This document shows, in pieces, positions 34,243 through 43,332 of a stretch of DNA of 64,000 nucleotides. This DNA is from Sporomusa acidovorans (GTDB lineage Bacteria; Bacillota; Negativicutes; Sporomusales; Sporomusaceae): the NCBI RefSeq assembly GCF_002257695.2, contig NZ_CP155571.1. The stretch is one strand, 5' to 3'. Position numbers and translations under genes: made by a program. The notes beneath the pieces were generated by a model. It made no database searches, was not told the DNA's origin, and saw nothing but the letters and a program-made list of their open reading frames with translations. Numbering within the stretch: position 1 is the first letter of the stretch; every line of letters begins with the position of its first letter.

Positions 34243-34755
34243 TTATGCCCACTCGCCTAGCATTTGCCGAAGTTTGACTACATGCGTTTGCTCTTCGGCT
34301 TTTAACAAATTAAAAATATTTCTTGTTTCATCAAACTTAGCACATTTAGCTAACGCGTCATAAAATAAAATTGAATCTTTTTCGTCCTGGATAGCAGCTT
34401 TTAGAATATCAGCAATGCTTTTCAGTTCAGAGAACGTCTTTTCTGCTTTAGCTTCCGTAAATATATAAGGTTCAGCCAAAACTGTCAGATACTTGGATGC
34501 TTCTTGGTCAAATAAATAATCATTCGAATCCGAGAGCTTATTTTCTTTTGTTTTATGATAAAGTTTAGTAAACTGATCGTGATGCTTAATTTCTTCATTC
34601 ATTAGTAACAGGAAAAGCGTTTTATGTTCCTTATTTTCCGTTTGTTCAGAGGCTTTTTTGTAAAAATCACGGCCGCGGGCTTCCATGTCAATGGCTATTC
34701 TCAGTCCTTCCAAATCGCTGAACAACTTGCCCATATCGCAGGCATTTTTCCCCAT
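34243..34755 (-). CDS. Ferritin-like/rubrerythrin-type di-iron protein
   Basis: 170 residues forming a four-helix bundle with ligands in two pairs: IDMEARGRDFY (E) with NEEIKHHDQF (ExxH), and AIQDEKDSILFYDAL with LLKAEEQTHVVKL (ExxH). There is no rubredoxin domain, so it is an 'erythrin' or ferritin-like form. Such proteins reduce peroxide or handle iron in anaerobes. A short Cys-containing N-terminus (KNACDMGKLF) is present. Monocistronic, with its own terminator. Confidence 0.87.
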   Translation of the reverse strand: MGKNACDMGKLFSDLEGLRIAIDMEARGRDFYKKASEQTENKEHKTLFLLLMNEEIKHHDQFTKLYHKTKENKLSDSNDYLFDQEASKYLTVLAEPYIFTEAKAEKTFSELKSIADILKAAIQDEKDSILFYDALAKCAKFDETRNIFNLLKAEEQTHVVKLRQMLGEWA

Positions 34756-34861
34756 ATGTGTACCCTCCCTTAATTAAGTTCGAAATATACTGATATATTC
34801 CATATTTTCAGAAAAACTCCTTTTATCTTTGTGACTTTTTTAACTTTTTTATTAAATAAGC

Positions 34862-34888
34862 AAATTGCCAGTGGAAATCCACTGGCAA
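34862..34888 (-). terminator. Possible terminator after glnA
   Basis: Long perfect stem AATTGCCAGTGG / CCACTGGCAATT with a short T-tail, 23 bp past the stop codon. Confidence 0.6.
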
Positions 34889-34910
34889 TTATAGTATATT
34901 TATATTTTTT

Positions 34911-36821
34911 TTAGCAGATATGTATCATATTCTTTTTGTATTCGCGATAAAGATTTTTTAATTCGCTTATTTTATCTGACATTTCAACCTGCAATGCTGA
35001 CGCCGTATCAAAATCATCTCTTTGGATAGCTTCTTTGATACGGGTAAATAAGCTCGGCTGGGCTAAATAATCTTTCGCTAAATATACGCGCAGCGAATTA
35101 ATTTTATCCCAATGATTTAGATCTAGATCACTGGCTGAATCAGCATCATGTAACGGTTTAGCTTCTTTAACAATACTGAGGTTCTCTGGGATAATGCGAT
35201 TTAATAACTCGGTTTTCCAGCGTACTAACGCACCGGCAACAAACCCTTCAATAAGTTCCGGACGGAAAGCATTTCCGGCAGTAAGTGTTTTAACCTTTTC
35301 CGGATACTTCTTAATGCTTTGCATATTTTCCCAAACTGTTGCAGGTGGTTCGGAGAATAGGCGGTTACGTTCTTCTTCGGAATAATCATCAAATACGTCA
35401 TGCTCGCTCCGGTAAGCCCTATCAGTTTCAAGATAGAAACCCTGTTTGCCTGCATCCTTAGAAAGTTCAGCATCCAGTTCCTCTACTGTTTTGCCGGAAT
35501 TGACGGCTGCTTTAACACCATCAAGAATACTCAGATAAAAAGCGGCTAAAGCAATATAAGTATTCGTGTAAGGATTAGGTGAGCGAACTTCAAATCTGGT
35601 AGCCATAGGGTTGCTGACATCACGGACCAGGCCGGCCAGAATTGTTCTGTTACGGGAAGGCACAGCCGGTGAATGACCTAATGATGTCACAATGCAGATC
35701 GGAGCCTCAAAGCCTGGTTTTAAACGGTTGAGTGAGTCATTTGTTGAAGAAATAAAAGGATTGATTATTTCATAATGCTTTAGCAGCCCCATAATAGCGC
35801 CATAGCCAATTGCACTCAAGAAATACTGCTTCATATCAGATGGTGAGAACAGGTTTACTATTTTGCCGGATTTAAGCTTGGCAGCAATTCCAACATGGGT
35901 GTGCTCCCCATTACCGGCAACACCGATAATCGGTTTAGCTTTAAAGGTAACCTCAAGACCATTGGCCCGGAAAGCTTCTTTCACCAAAATCCTGGCCTGA
36001 AGTTCATTATCAGCACACTGCAGGGCGTTGGAAAATTTCCAGTCAATTTCAAGTTGTTCCATAACATGGCTCAATTGCCCTGTTTCGTCAATTTGGGCTT
36101 TAACACCACCAACCTCTTTATGCCCCATCTCAGGTTCGAGGCCGTATTGGGCCATCGTCAGTAGAGCTTGTTCCATAGCTGTACGAACATTGCCCCGGGT
36201 GCGCTGCCAATACTGTTCCTGCATAACCTGTGAAGCAGAAAGCTCTTCAACTTCTGCCTTGTTAGCCGGAGTTTTTACCCAAAACTCAAGTTCCGTAGCA
36301 GCGGTAAAAATAATATCTTCAACATCGGCCCCATTTATATGCTCCAGTCCGGCAATTTTTGCGTTTTTTTGGAAGAGACCTTTTATCTCAGTCTTAACAT
36401 GTTCCAAACTTTGCGCCAGAATAGAACGCGAATCGACCCTGAGGCCATTATGTACTAAGAAAGCAGGAATGCGAAGTGTACCAACAGGCTTACCGGTTTC
36501 TTCATCAATATGTTCGAAATTATAGTCTACAAACCAATTGACACTGGCATCTGCAAGCATATCAACCTTGGCATTGTTTAGTGTGGCAATGCCTGTAAGA
36601 ACGACAGATGAGCCGTCTGTTTGGACCGCACCACCATTATAGAAATCTTCTATGTCTTTAATAAACAATTTGATCGGAATTTTTTCATCGGTATCGTTAC
36701 CGGCTAAGTCAATACCAACCAGCGAAGCAAACTTGATCTCGGAATGATTGGTAAGCAAATTTAAGAGCTCTTCTTTGGCATACTTGCCGGCAGGAATTAA
36801 ATACATTAAATCTTTTTCCAT
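34911..36821 (-). CDS. glnA: Glutamine synthetase, extended (about 630-residue) form
   Basis: 636 residues. N-terminal beta-grasp-like region, then the catalytic barrel: TAATELEFWV (metal Glu), MGHKEVGGVKAQIDE, GEHTHVGIA (the NGS/GNGEHTH ammonia loop), a NDSLNRLKPGFEAPICIV stretch and SRNRTILAG...RFEVRSPNPYTNTYIALAA. A helical extension at the C-terminus (TRIKEAIQRDDFDTASALQVEMSDKISELKNLYREYK) is not in classical GSI. It makes glutamine from glutamate, ammonia and ATP. It faces a second, type III enzyme at 37750 with a matching promoter and leader, so the two look co-regulated. Confidence 0.92.
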   Translation of the reverse strand: MEKDLMYLIPAGKYAKEELLNLLTNHSEIKFASLVGIDLAGNDTDEKIPIKLFIKDIEDFYNGGAVQTDGSSVVLTGIATLNNAKVDMLADASVNWFVDYNFEHIDEETGKPVGTLRIPAFLVHNGLRVDSRSILAQSLEHVKTEIKGLFQKNAKIAGLEHINGADVEDIIFTAATELEFWVKTPANKAEVEELSASQVMQEQYWQRTRGNVRTAMEQALLTMAQYGLEPEMGHKEVGGVKAQIDETGQLSHVMEQLEIDWKFSNALQCADNELQARILVKEAFRANGLEVTFKAKPIIGVAGNGEHTHVGIAAKLKSGKIVNLFSPSDMKQYFLSAIGYGAIMGLLKHYEIINPFISSTNDSLNRLKPGFEAPICIVTSLGHSPAVPSRNRTILAGLVRDVSNPMATRFEVRSPNPYTNTYIALAAFYLSILDGVKAAVNSGKTVEELDAELSKDAGKQGFYLETDRAYRSEHDVFDDYSEEERNRLFSEPPATVWENMQSIKKYPEKVKTLTAGNAFRPELIEGFVAGALVRWKTELLNRIIPENLSIVKEAKPLHDADSASDLDLNHWDKINSLRVYLAKDYLAQPSLFTRIKEAIQRDDFDTASALQVEMSDKISELKNLYREYKKNMIHIC

Positions 36822-36888
36822 CTTTTCACCTCATTTATGAAATATCCCTCAGTATAGGATTTCACTTTTTACCTCGGTCAATACAGTT

Positions 36889-36938
36889 AAAAAAACAGAC
36901 TCCTTCCTCTTATTTAGAGTGCAAGAAGTCATTGACTT
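36889..36938 (-). promoter_or_regulatory. Transcription attenuator in the glnA leader
   Basis: On the minus strand the leader has AAGTC-AAT-GACTT (36926-36938), whose 3' half also pairs in a terminator hairpin (GACTTCTT...CTCT / AGAG...AAGGAGTC, 36898-36930) followed by seven T. The two foldings exclude each other. The same GTCAATGA box and arrangement precede the second glutamine synthetase. Confidence 0.7.
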
Positions 36939-36957
36939 AGGTAAAAATTATGTTTTA

Positions 36958-36985
36958 ATTATAGCATATAAATACATTTTGTCTA
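36958..36985 (-). promoter_or_regulatory. Promoter of glnA
   Basis: TAGACA - 16 bp - TATAAT on the minus strand; -35, spacing and -10 are the same as in the glnN promoter at 39964. Confidence 0.75.
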
Positions 36986-37129
36986 GAATCTAGCAAACAT
37001 TGTCCATATACGAACCCGATAATTTCTAATTTTTCTTATCAATCTCCGGCAGGATGCATGAATATTGACAGCGAATCTAGTAGTCACACTATATCCCCGT
37101 AAATTAACATGTTGTGGAGGTTACATTCC

Positions 37130-37642
37130 ATGATTTATTCCGCAGAACGCCATGATTTAACCGCTATTCTGGAAATATATAACGAAGCCATACTAAATAC
37201 AACGGCAGTTTATGATTACAAACCACATTCTATAGAAGACAGAACAATCTGGTATGATAAAAAAATGGCAGAAGGGTTTCCGATTCTGGTATACAAGGAA
37301 GATAATGCTGTGGCGGGATTCGCAACCTACGGGCCTTTTAGAGCATGGCCCGCATATAAATATACGATCGAGCATTCCGTTTATGTCCACAAAGATTTTC
37401 GGGGAAAGCATATCGGAACGGCTCTGCTGAAGGCGTTAATTGAAATTGCCAATGCAAAAGGCTACGCCATAATGGTGGCCGGCATAGACGCAAGTAATGA
37501 AAGCAGTAAAATACTGCATAAAAAACTAGGGTTTAGCGAGTCCGGTACCATTTATAAAGCCGGTTACAAATTCGGTACATGGCTTGATTTAGTCTTTTAT
37601 CAGTATCAACTCCAAGGACCGGATAACCCAAAAGACGAATAG
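37130..37642 (+). CDS. GNAT N-acetyltransferase (phosphinothricin acetyltransferase-like)
   Basis: 170 residues from the second ATG, which is nine bases after GGAGG. The sequence follows the Pat/YwnH pattern: IYSAERHDLTAILEIYNEAI, ENAVAGFATYGPFR, EHSVYVHKDFRGKHIGTALL (acetyl-CoA Q/RxxGxG/A loop), and ASNESSKILHKKLGFSESG. It would acetylate an amine, possibly an amino acid analogue such as methionine sulfone or phosphinothricin, both glutamine synthetase inhibitors; the placement between two glutamine synthetase genes fits that idea but does not prove it. Confidence 0.87.
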   Translation: MIYSAERHDLTAILEIYNEAILNTTAVYDYKPHSIEDRTIWYDKKMAEGFPILVYKEDNAVAGFATYGPFRAWPAYKYTIEHSVYVHKDFRGKHIGTALLKALIEIANAKGYAIMVAGIDASNESSKILHKKLGFSESGTIYKAGYKFGTWLDLVFYQYQLQGPDNPKDE

Positions 37643-37674
37643 CTACCAGTTGTTTTGCCGCTAATTCTGTGACC

Positions 37675-37706
37675 AAAAAAAGCACTGATATCCAGTGCTT
37701 TTTTTG
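37675..37706. terminator. Bidirectional terminator between GNAT gene and glnN
   Basis: AAAAAAAGCACTG-GATAT-CCAGTGCTTTTTTT, perfect stem with A- and T-runs, between two convergent genes. Confidence 0.95.
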
Positions 37707-37749
37707 TAGTGTGAAATTACTATTCATGTAGATGATTTCGTCAAATCAA

Positions 37750-39843
37750 CTATATGTTAAATAACAAATCCCCATAAGTCGGCATCGGCCATACATCTTT
37801 ATCTACAAGTGTTTCAAGCGTATCGGCAACGTCTCTTAAAGCGCCCATTTTTTCAAAAACATCAAACCGAAACAATGAAGCCTGTTCATAGGTGTCGCCA
37901 TGGGCATTGGCGGCTTTGTCTACGGCTTCTTCAAGAATTGCAATTTTCTTCTTTAACGCTGCTGTTAAAGATGATACTTCTGTCAGCAATTCAGTCTGAG
38001 CTGTGATATCAGCGGCTACACCTGTAGCTTTAATTGTATTAATTGAGGCTGCGAGGCATGTCGAGAATTTAATGACAGCAGGAAGAATTTGCCGTTTTGC
38101 CATTTCCAGCATCGTAAGAGCTTCGATATTAATTGTTTTGATATAATTTTCCAAAGCTATTTCGTAACGGGATTCCATTTCTACTTTGCTTAATACACCA
38201 TGCTTTTCCACTATCGCTATATTCTTTGCGGAGATTAATGCTTTAGCAGCTTCTATAGTAGTCTTGATGTTTGGCAGTCCTCTTTTTTCCGCTTCAACTA
38301 CCCATTCATCCGAGTATCCGTTTCCATTAAATACAACTTTCTTATGTTTCTTTACATATTCAGTAAGAATGGATTTGACTTCGGCTTCTACATCGGTAGC
38401 TTTTTCTAAGCGGTCGGCAACCTCACTTAATACTTCAGCTACTGCAGTATTAATGAAAAAGTTTGGTCCGGCAATGGAAGCAGAGGAAGGAACCATTCTA
38501 AATTCAAACTTATTACCGGTAAAGGCAAACGGTGACGTTCTATTTCTATCTGTTGCATCTTTGGGTAAGGCCGGCAGAGTAGTTACGCCGATCTCCATCT
38601 GACCGCCTGTTTTCGAACTGGTTGCTCTACCTTTTTCGATCTGCTCCAGGATGTCTTGCAGCTGCTCACCTAAGAATATTGAGATAATAGCCGGAGGAGC
38701 TTCGTTAGCGCCAAGTCGATGATCATTTCCCGGATTTGCGGCTGACACTCTGATTAAATCGGCATAATCATCGACAGCTTTAATAACCGAGCACAAGAAT
38801 ACCAGGAACTGTTCATTGTCGTGGGGAGTACGGCCTGGCTCCAGCAAGTTCATTCCGTCGTCGGTTGCCATTGACCAGTTGTTATGTTTGCCAGAACCGT
38901 TTATCCCGGCAAAGGGTTTCTCATGCAGTAAACACACAAGGTCATGCCGCAATGCAACTTTTTTCATTGCATCCATAGTTAACTGGTTGTGATCTGTAGC
39001 AATATTGGTAGTAGCAAATATTGGAGCCAATTCATGCTGCGCGGGAGCAACTTCGTTATGCTTAGTCTTTGCGGAAATTCCAAGCTTCCAAAGTTCTTCA
39101 TCCAATTCTTTCATGTAAGCAGAAATTCTTTCTTTAATCGAACCGAAGTAATGGTCTTCTAGCTCTTGTCCTTTAGGCGGTTTAGCGCCAAAAAGGGTTC
39201 TGCCGGTAAATATCAAATCTTTTCTTTGATCATACATTTTTTTATCTACAATAAAGTATTCTTGTTCTGGACCAACAGTGGTAATAACTTTCTTTGATGT
39301 GGTATTACCCAGAGCTCTTAACACACGCAAAGCCTGTTTTGACAAGGCTTCCATTGAGCGCAATAACGGGGTTTTCTTATCTAATGCTTCCCCTGTATAG
39401 GAACAGAAGGCAGTCGGTATACATAAAGAACCGTCTTTTATAAAGGCTGGTGATGTGCAATCCCAGGCTGTATAGCCTCTGGCTTCAAAAGTAGCTCGAA
39501 TGCCGCCGGATGGAAAAGAGGATGCATCTGGCTCACCTTTAATTAATTCCTTACCGGAAAACTCCATAATTGCCTTGCCATCCAACGTTGGCGAAATAAA
39601 TGCGTCGTGCTTTTCCGCAGTAATCCCTGTCATAGGTTGGAACCAATGAGTAAAGTGAGTTGCACCTTTTTCAAGCGCCCAATCTTTCATCGCACTTGCT
39701 ACTACATCAGCAACCGCTGGATCTAAAGGAAGCCCCTCTTCAATTGTCTTCTTTAAAGCTTTATATGTGGCTTTAGGAAGACGTTCTTTCATTACAGCAT
39801 CATTGAATACGTTTGAACCAAAAATTTGACCTAGGTTGCTCAT
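37750..39843 (-). CDS. glnN: Glutamine synthetase type III
   Basis: 697 residues from the ATG at 39841-39843 (AGGGG upstream); a longer frame begins 22 codons before in the leader. Type III marks: MTGITAEKHDAFISP, the GIRATFEARGYTAWDCTSPAF block, GPEQEYFIVDK (metal Glu), AKTKHNEVAPAQHELAP, GSGKHNNWS, and AFTGNKFEFRMVPSS. Type III enzymes are double-ring dodecamers with a much longer chain than GSI. Expression is likely controlled by the leader at 39891. Confidence 0.96.
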   Translation of the reverse strand: MSNLGQIFGSNVFNDAVMKERLPKATYKALKKTIEEGLPLDPAVADVVASAMKDWALEKGATHFTHWFQPMTGITAEKHDAFISPTLDGKAIMEFSGKELIKGEPDASSFPSGGIRATFEARGYTAWDCTSPAFIKDGSLCIPTAFCSYTGEALDKKTPLLRSMEALSKQALRVLRALGNTTSKKVITTVGPEQEYFIVDKKMYDQRKDLIFTGRTLFGAKPPKGQELEDHYFGSIKERISAYMKELDEELWKLGISAKTKHNEVAPAQHELAPIFATTNIATDHNQLTMDAMKKVALRHDLVCLLHEKPFAGINGSGKHNNWSMATDDGMNLLEPGRTPHDNEQFLVFLCSVIKAVDDYADLIRVSAANPGNDHRLGANEAPPAIISIFLGEQLQDILEQIEKGRATSSKTGGQMEIGVTTLPALPKDATDRNRTSPFAFTGNKFEFRMVPSSASIAGPNFFINTAVAEVLSEVADRLEKATDVEAEVKSILTEYVKKHKKVVFNGNGYSDEWVVEAEKRGLPNIKTTIEAAKALISAKNIAIVEKHGVLSKVEMESRYEIALENYIKTINIEALTMLEMAKRQILPAVIKFSTCLAASINTIKATGVAADITAQTELLTEVSSLTAALKKKIAILEEAVDKAANAHGDTYEQASLFRFDVFEKMGALRDVADTLETLVDKDVWPMPTYGDLLFNI

Positions 39844-39890
39844 CAAAAAAACCCCTTTCAATTTTTCTTCTTGCATTAAATTAGTAAAAA

Positions 39891-39944
39891 AAAAGATAGA
39901 CTCCTCCACATAACATTCTTATGTGAAGGAGTCTTCATTGACTC
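39891..39944 (-). promoter_or_regulatory. Transcription attenuator in the glnN leader
   Basis: Minus-strand hairpin GAGTC-AATGAA-GACTC (39929-39944), a six-base loop with A1 and G4, overlaps the 5' arm of a strong terminator (AGACTCCTTCACATAA / TTATGTGGAGGAGTCT, 39898-39934) followed by nine T. A six-base A1/G4 loop is what ANTAR antiterminator proteins bind, but only one such hairpin is clear here. Confidence 0.72.
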
Positions 39945-39963
39945 AGAATATAAATATAGTTTA

Positions 39964-39991
39964 ATTATAGCACAAAAATATCTTTTGTCTA
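39964..39991 (-). promoter_or_regulatory. Promoter of glnN
   Basis: TAGACA - 16 bp - TATAAT on the minus strand, matching the glnA promoter in both boxes and spacing. Confidence 0.75.
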
Positions 39992-40107
39992 GGTATATAA
40001 TAACACTTTAAGTAAATTTTTTTTAATATCAGCCAAAACTTTACATTTCTGAGCAAGTAAGCTATCTATGTTTCTATAAACTAGAAAGGATACGAATCCT
40101 TATATAA

Positions 40108-40142
40108 TTAAACCCGCAGCCTTTATAAGGTCTGCGGGTTTG
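40108..40142 (-). terminator. Probable terminator of rnpB
   Basis: AAACCCGCAG / CTGCGGGTTT stem with an AATTATA tail on the minus strand, just after the RNase P RNA 3' end. Confidence 0.7.
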
Positions 40143-40152
40143 CTGCTTTGCT

Positions 40153-40512
40153 CGTCTGAGTAGTCAGTAAGCCGAGTTCTGTTCCGCATTAAGCGGTAAT
40201 GATCATTTATCTAGACCGGCAGTTACCTGCCGGTTCAAGCGACACAACCCGGAAGATTCAGCGGGCAGCTTCATCTCTTCCCTATTTGGTCTTGCTCCAG
40301 GTGGGGTTTACCTAGCCAGTCAGTCACCTGACTGCTGGTGCGCTCTTACCGCACCGTTCCATCCTTACCCGACAATGTCAGGCGGTTTACATTTCTGTGG
40401 CACTATCCCTAAGGTCGCCCTCGCTGGACGTTATCCAGCACCCTGCCCTATGGAGCTCGGACTTTCCTCAGATGGTTCAAACACCTGCGATCATCTTTCG
40501 TACTCAGAACAT
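40153..40512 (-). ncRNA. rnpB: RNase P RNA (class A)
   Basis: The minus strand shows the universal parts: GAGGAAAGTCCGAGCTC (5' conserved region I), AGGGTGCTGGATAACGTCCAGC, GGGTAAGGATGGAACGGTG, GAGCGCACCAGC, TAAACCCCACC, and the 3' GAACAGAACTCGGCTTAC. Terminal CTGAGTA/TACTCAG pairs form P1. It is the catalytic RNA that trims the 5' ends of tRNA precursors. A promoter lies upstream and a hairpin terminator downstream. Confidence 0.97.
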
Positions 40513-40524
40513 TTCGTACTTATA

Positions 40525-40553
40525 AATCTAACATGTATTACAGAACAAGTCAA
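40525..40553 (-). promoter_or_regulatory. Promoter of rnpB
   Basis: TTGACT - 17 bp - TAGATT on the minus strand, ending about 13 bp before the RNase P RNA; it lies in the gap after the thiE stop codon. Confidence 0.65.
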
Positions 40554-40560
40554 TAAGCCA

Positions 40561-41220
40561 TTACTGTTTATTTAAAGCCTGCCGAATAGCACGGACTTTG
40601 GCGGGAATATCAGCGGCCCCTACAAGCTCGGTAATCAACGCCATAATATTTGCACCATGACGTTTGACTTCCATAATATTGTGTTCCTTTATTCCGCCAA
40701 TAGCAACAAAAGGAATATCCAGATTCTTCACAATGTAATCAAGATATGAAAAGCCGACCGCTTGACATACACCTTTTTTAGTGTTGGTGGAAAATACCGG
40801 ACCAACACCAATATAGTCAACACACCCCAAAGTCGCAGCGGCTTTAGCTTGTTCCGGAGTATGAGTGGATAAGCCCAGAATCATTTCATTGCCAATAAGT
40901 TCCCTTACTTTAAGCGGCGGTAAATCCTCCTGTCCAAGGTGTATCCCGTCCGCCCCGACTAGAAGTGCCAAATCTACATGATCATTAATAATAAAGGTTA
41001 CTCTCGCCTGTTTTGTCAGATTCCTGATCGTAAGACATTCCTCATACATCGCTCCCGCCTGTTTATTTTTTTCCCGGTATTGAATTACCTTGATTCCGGC
41101 CTTAATCAAAAGCTTTACGACTTCGACATTACTTCTGCCCATAGAATATTCCTCAGCGGTAAGAGCATAAATATCTGTCGTTAAAAAGTTGGTCATTCCC
41201 GGCCTATGTACCATAACCAT
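40561..41220 (-). CDS. thiE: Thiamine-phosphate synthase
   Basis: 219 residues, TIM barrel. Motifs: IKVIQYREKNK (pyrophosphate contact), INDHVDLALLVGADGIHLGQEDL (Asp/metal), LGLSTHT, YIGVGPVFSTNTKK and FVAIGGI. It joins hydroxymethylpyrimidine-PP and thiazole-P to thiamine phosphate. The chain has an N-terminal extension relative to some ThiE; the chosen ATG has GGGAGAA upstream. It follows nif3 and trmK in an apparent operon. No TPP riboswitch was seen before it. Confidence 0.93.
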   Translation of the reverse strand: MVMVHRPGMTNFLTTDIYALTAEEYSMGRSNVEVVKLLIKAGIKVIQYREKNKQAGAMYEECLTIRNLTKQARVTFIINDHVDLALLVGADGIHLGQEDLPPLKVRELIGNEMILGLSTHTPEQAKAAATLGCVDYIGVGPVFSTNTKKGVCQAVGFSYLDYIVKNLDIPFVAIGGIKEHNIMEVKRHGANIMALITELVGAADIPAKVRAIRQALNKQ

Positions 41221-41246
41221 ATATTCTCCCCCATCCCATTTATTCT

Positions 41247-42365
41247 TTAATACACAGTAAAGACATCTTTACTTGTACTATTCTCCATAACTGCTATATT
41301 CCAGGCATTTTTTCCCGCACATTCATTAATATAGTGGGCTAAAAATTCCACTACCGGCTGCTCGGTCGCAAAATGGCCTGCATCGATAATGGCCAGACCC
41401 TTATTTACGGCTTGCTGGGCTTCATGGTATTTTACGTCACCCGTCAAAAAAACATCTGCACCGGCGGCAATGGCGTATTTAATCAAATCAGCCCCACTGC
41501 CGCCGCATACAGCTACCTTGTTTATTCTTGTTTTACTTGAGCCTGCTACTTTTAATGAATTTATGTTTAATTTACTTTTTACTTGGCTGATAAATTCTCC
41601 AAGTAGTACGGATTCAGTAAGTTCGCCAATTCTCCCTAACCCATAATTAGCTGCCTTATTGTCCAAGGCATAATCATCATAGGCTACCTCTTCATAGGGG
41701 TGCGCGGCCAACATCGCATAAATGACTTGGGAACGCAAGCGATCCGGCACAATAGTTTCTATTCGGCATTCATCAACAAATTCTAATTTTCCTTGTTGAC
41801 CAATATAAGGCGTTGTTTCAGGCAGCGGCAAAAAAGTCCCCACCCCTTGAGTCTGAAATGCACAATGACTATAGTTGCCTATATGCCCCGCACCGGCCTC
41901 AGTCATCGCCCTTCTTACCTGGTCGGCATGTGAAACGGGGACAAATACAACAAGCTTATGTGCCTGTTCCTGGTATACCTTCGTTAGCGGCCTTATATTC
42001 TTAAGCGCAAACGTTTGGGCAAGAACGTCATTTACACCGCCAGGAGCAATATCTAAATTAGTATGAGCGGCATACACGGCTACCCCATTTTGAATCAGCT
42101 CAAATAATATATTGCCTTGGGGCAAGTCAGAGCGAATACTGTTGATCCCTTTAAATATTACCGGATGATGGGCAACCATCATATCGGCTCCGCTGGCAAC
42201 CGCCTGATCCACAGCTTCTTGATCAACATCTAAGGTAACAAATATTTTCTGTATAGTCTGCTCGGGATGACCAACTAAAAGCCCAACATTATCCCACTTT
42301 TCGGCTAAATATGCCGGGGCTAATTTCTCGAGTTCAGCAATAACTTCACGACAGGTTACAGGCAT
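41247..42365 (-). CDS. Nif3-like dinuclear metal-centre protein (YqfO)
   Basis: 372 residues, the longer Nif3 form with a PII/CutA-like insert (about 130-235, with KLVVFVPVSHADQVRRAMTEAGAG). Metal ligands: MVAHHPVIFKG (paired His) and VYAAHTNLDIAPGGVND; C-terminal VFLTGDVKYHEAQ and IDAGHFATEQPV. Family members are GTP cyclohydrolase I type 2-related in name, but their reaction is not settled. It overlaps trmK by 10 bp, the conserved Firmicute order sigA-trmK-nif3. Confidence 0.93.
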   Translation of the reverse strand: MPVTCREVIAELEKLAPAYLAEKWDNVGLLVGHPEQTIQKIFVTLDVDQEAVDQAVASGADMMVAHHPVIFKGINSIRSDLPQGNILFELIQNGVAVYAAHTNLDIAPGGVNDVLAQTFALKNIRPLTKVYQEQAHKLVVFVPVSHADQVRRAMTEAGAGHIGNYSHCAFQTQGVGTFLPLPETTPYIGQQGKLEFVDECRIETIVPDRLRSQVIYAMLAAHPYEEVAYDDYALDNKAANYGLGRIGELTESVLLGEFISQVKSKLNINSLKVAGSSKTRINKVAVCGGSGADLIKYAIAAGADVFLTGDVKYHEAQQAVNKGLAIIDAGHFATEQPVVEFLAHYINECAGKNAWNIAVMENSTSKDVFTVY

Positions 42366-43045
42366 ATTCGTTTTTCCTCCAACTTGTTAAGTTTATTGGT
42401 TAGCTCTTGATATTTGCCGGAATGCATCGCGCCAGGACTTTCTCTCATGGCACCGAGAACGCCGCGTATCTGATCAATTAGTTCGTTTAAGTGCGGCAGC
42501 AACAAAACATTTCTCGTCTGCCAAAGCAACGGGCCAATATCATAAAATATAGGATCAAAAGCAGCACTTTCCCCCTGTTCAGCCGCAATAACCTGGTACA
42601 GCCTGCCATCCTCCCTAACTAACTGTTCAGCAGCAATCCGCCAACCGTTGTCATGCAGCCACTTTCGCACAGACGCTGCTGCTAGCATAGGTTGTAAAAT
42701 AAGGCGTCTCAATCCAGCGGTCACTTCCGGCCGTGAGCTCAGGATGTCAATAATATTTGACCCTCCCATGCCGGCAATAACAACAACCTCTGCTTCACCC
42801 GGTTTAACAACATCCAGACCATTGCCTAACCGGACGGAAATAAATGATGTTAATCCTGCTGATTCCACTGCATTTTTTGCCGATAAGTAAGGTCCCTGAT
42901 GAATATCACCAGCAATGGCGCAGGTAATTACTTTGTGTCTGGTTAGATATATAGGTAAATAAGCATGATCGGTGCCAATATCCGCCAGCGTCACACCGGC
43001 AGGAACCATATCGGCAATGGCTTTTAACCGTTCACTTATTTTCAC
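42356..43045 (-). CDS. trmK: tRNA (adenine(22)-N1)-methyltransferase TrmK
   Basis: 229 residues. Rossmann methyltransferase with LADIGTDHAYLPIYL (SAM loop), AIAGDIHQGPYLSAK and VVIAGMGGSNIIDIL, plus a helical C-terminal tail (LNELIDQIRGVLGAM, KLNKLEEKRICL). TrmK makes m1A22 in tRNA-Ser and tRNA-Tyr of Gram-positive bacteria. It follows the tRNA cluster, and overlaps nif3. Confidence 0.93.
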   Translation of the reverse strand: MKISERLKAIADMVPAGVTLADIGTDHAYLPIYLTRHKVITCAIAGDIHQGPYLSAKNAVESAGLTSFISVRLGNGLDVVKPGEAEVVVIAGMGGSNIIDILSSRPEVTAGLRRLILQPMLAAASVRKWLHDNGWRIAAEQLVREDGRLYQVIAAEQGESAAFDPIFYDIGPLLWQTRNVLLLPHLNELIDQIRGVLGAMRESPGAMHSGKYQELTNKLNKLEEKRICL

Positions 43046-43146
43046 TGAAAACTCCTCCTGTCGGGATATTTATTGCAGGACAATAAATATTATCAATATA
43101 GTATTTGACTTTAATGGTGAATAATCCTGTAAGCTTATACATAACA

Positions 43147-43179
43147 AAAAACCTGCGAAAGTATTTCGCAGGTTTTTTG
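43147..43179 (-). terminator. Terminator of the tRNA cluster
   Basis: AAAAAACCTGCGAAA / TTTCGCAGGTTTTTT, near-perfect stem with a T-run on both strands. Confidence 0.95.
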
Positions 43180-43182
43180 TTA

Positions 43183-43258
<76 letters not shown>

Positions 43259-43332
43259 GTATTCGCAGATTCGCTTCGTTCGCGTACTCGTTTGTTCGAA
43301 CTCACGACTTATCGAACCTCGAATCTCAAAGA

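Noticed and set aside
39898..39944. Glutamine riboswitch before glnN
   Set aside because: The glnA/downstream-peptide RNA motifs are cyanobacterial or marine and their conserved core is absent; an attenuator with an antiterminator protein fits better.
40375..40575. 66-residue plus-strand open frame
   Set aside because: It is antisense to RNase P RNA, whose conserved blocks explain the sequence.
41247..42365. GTP cyclohydrolase I
   Set aside because: The Nif3/YqfO fold is sometimes labelled this way, but the cyclohydrolase motifs are absent.
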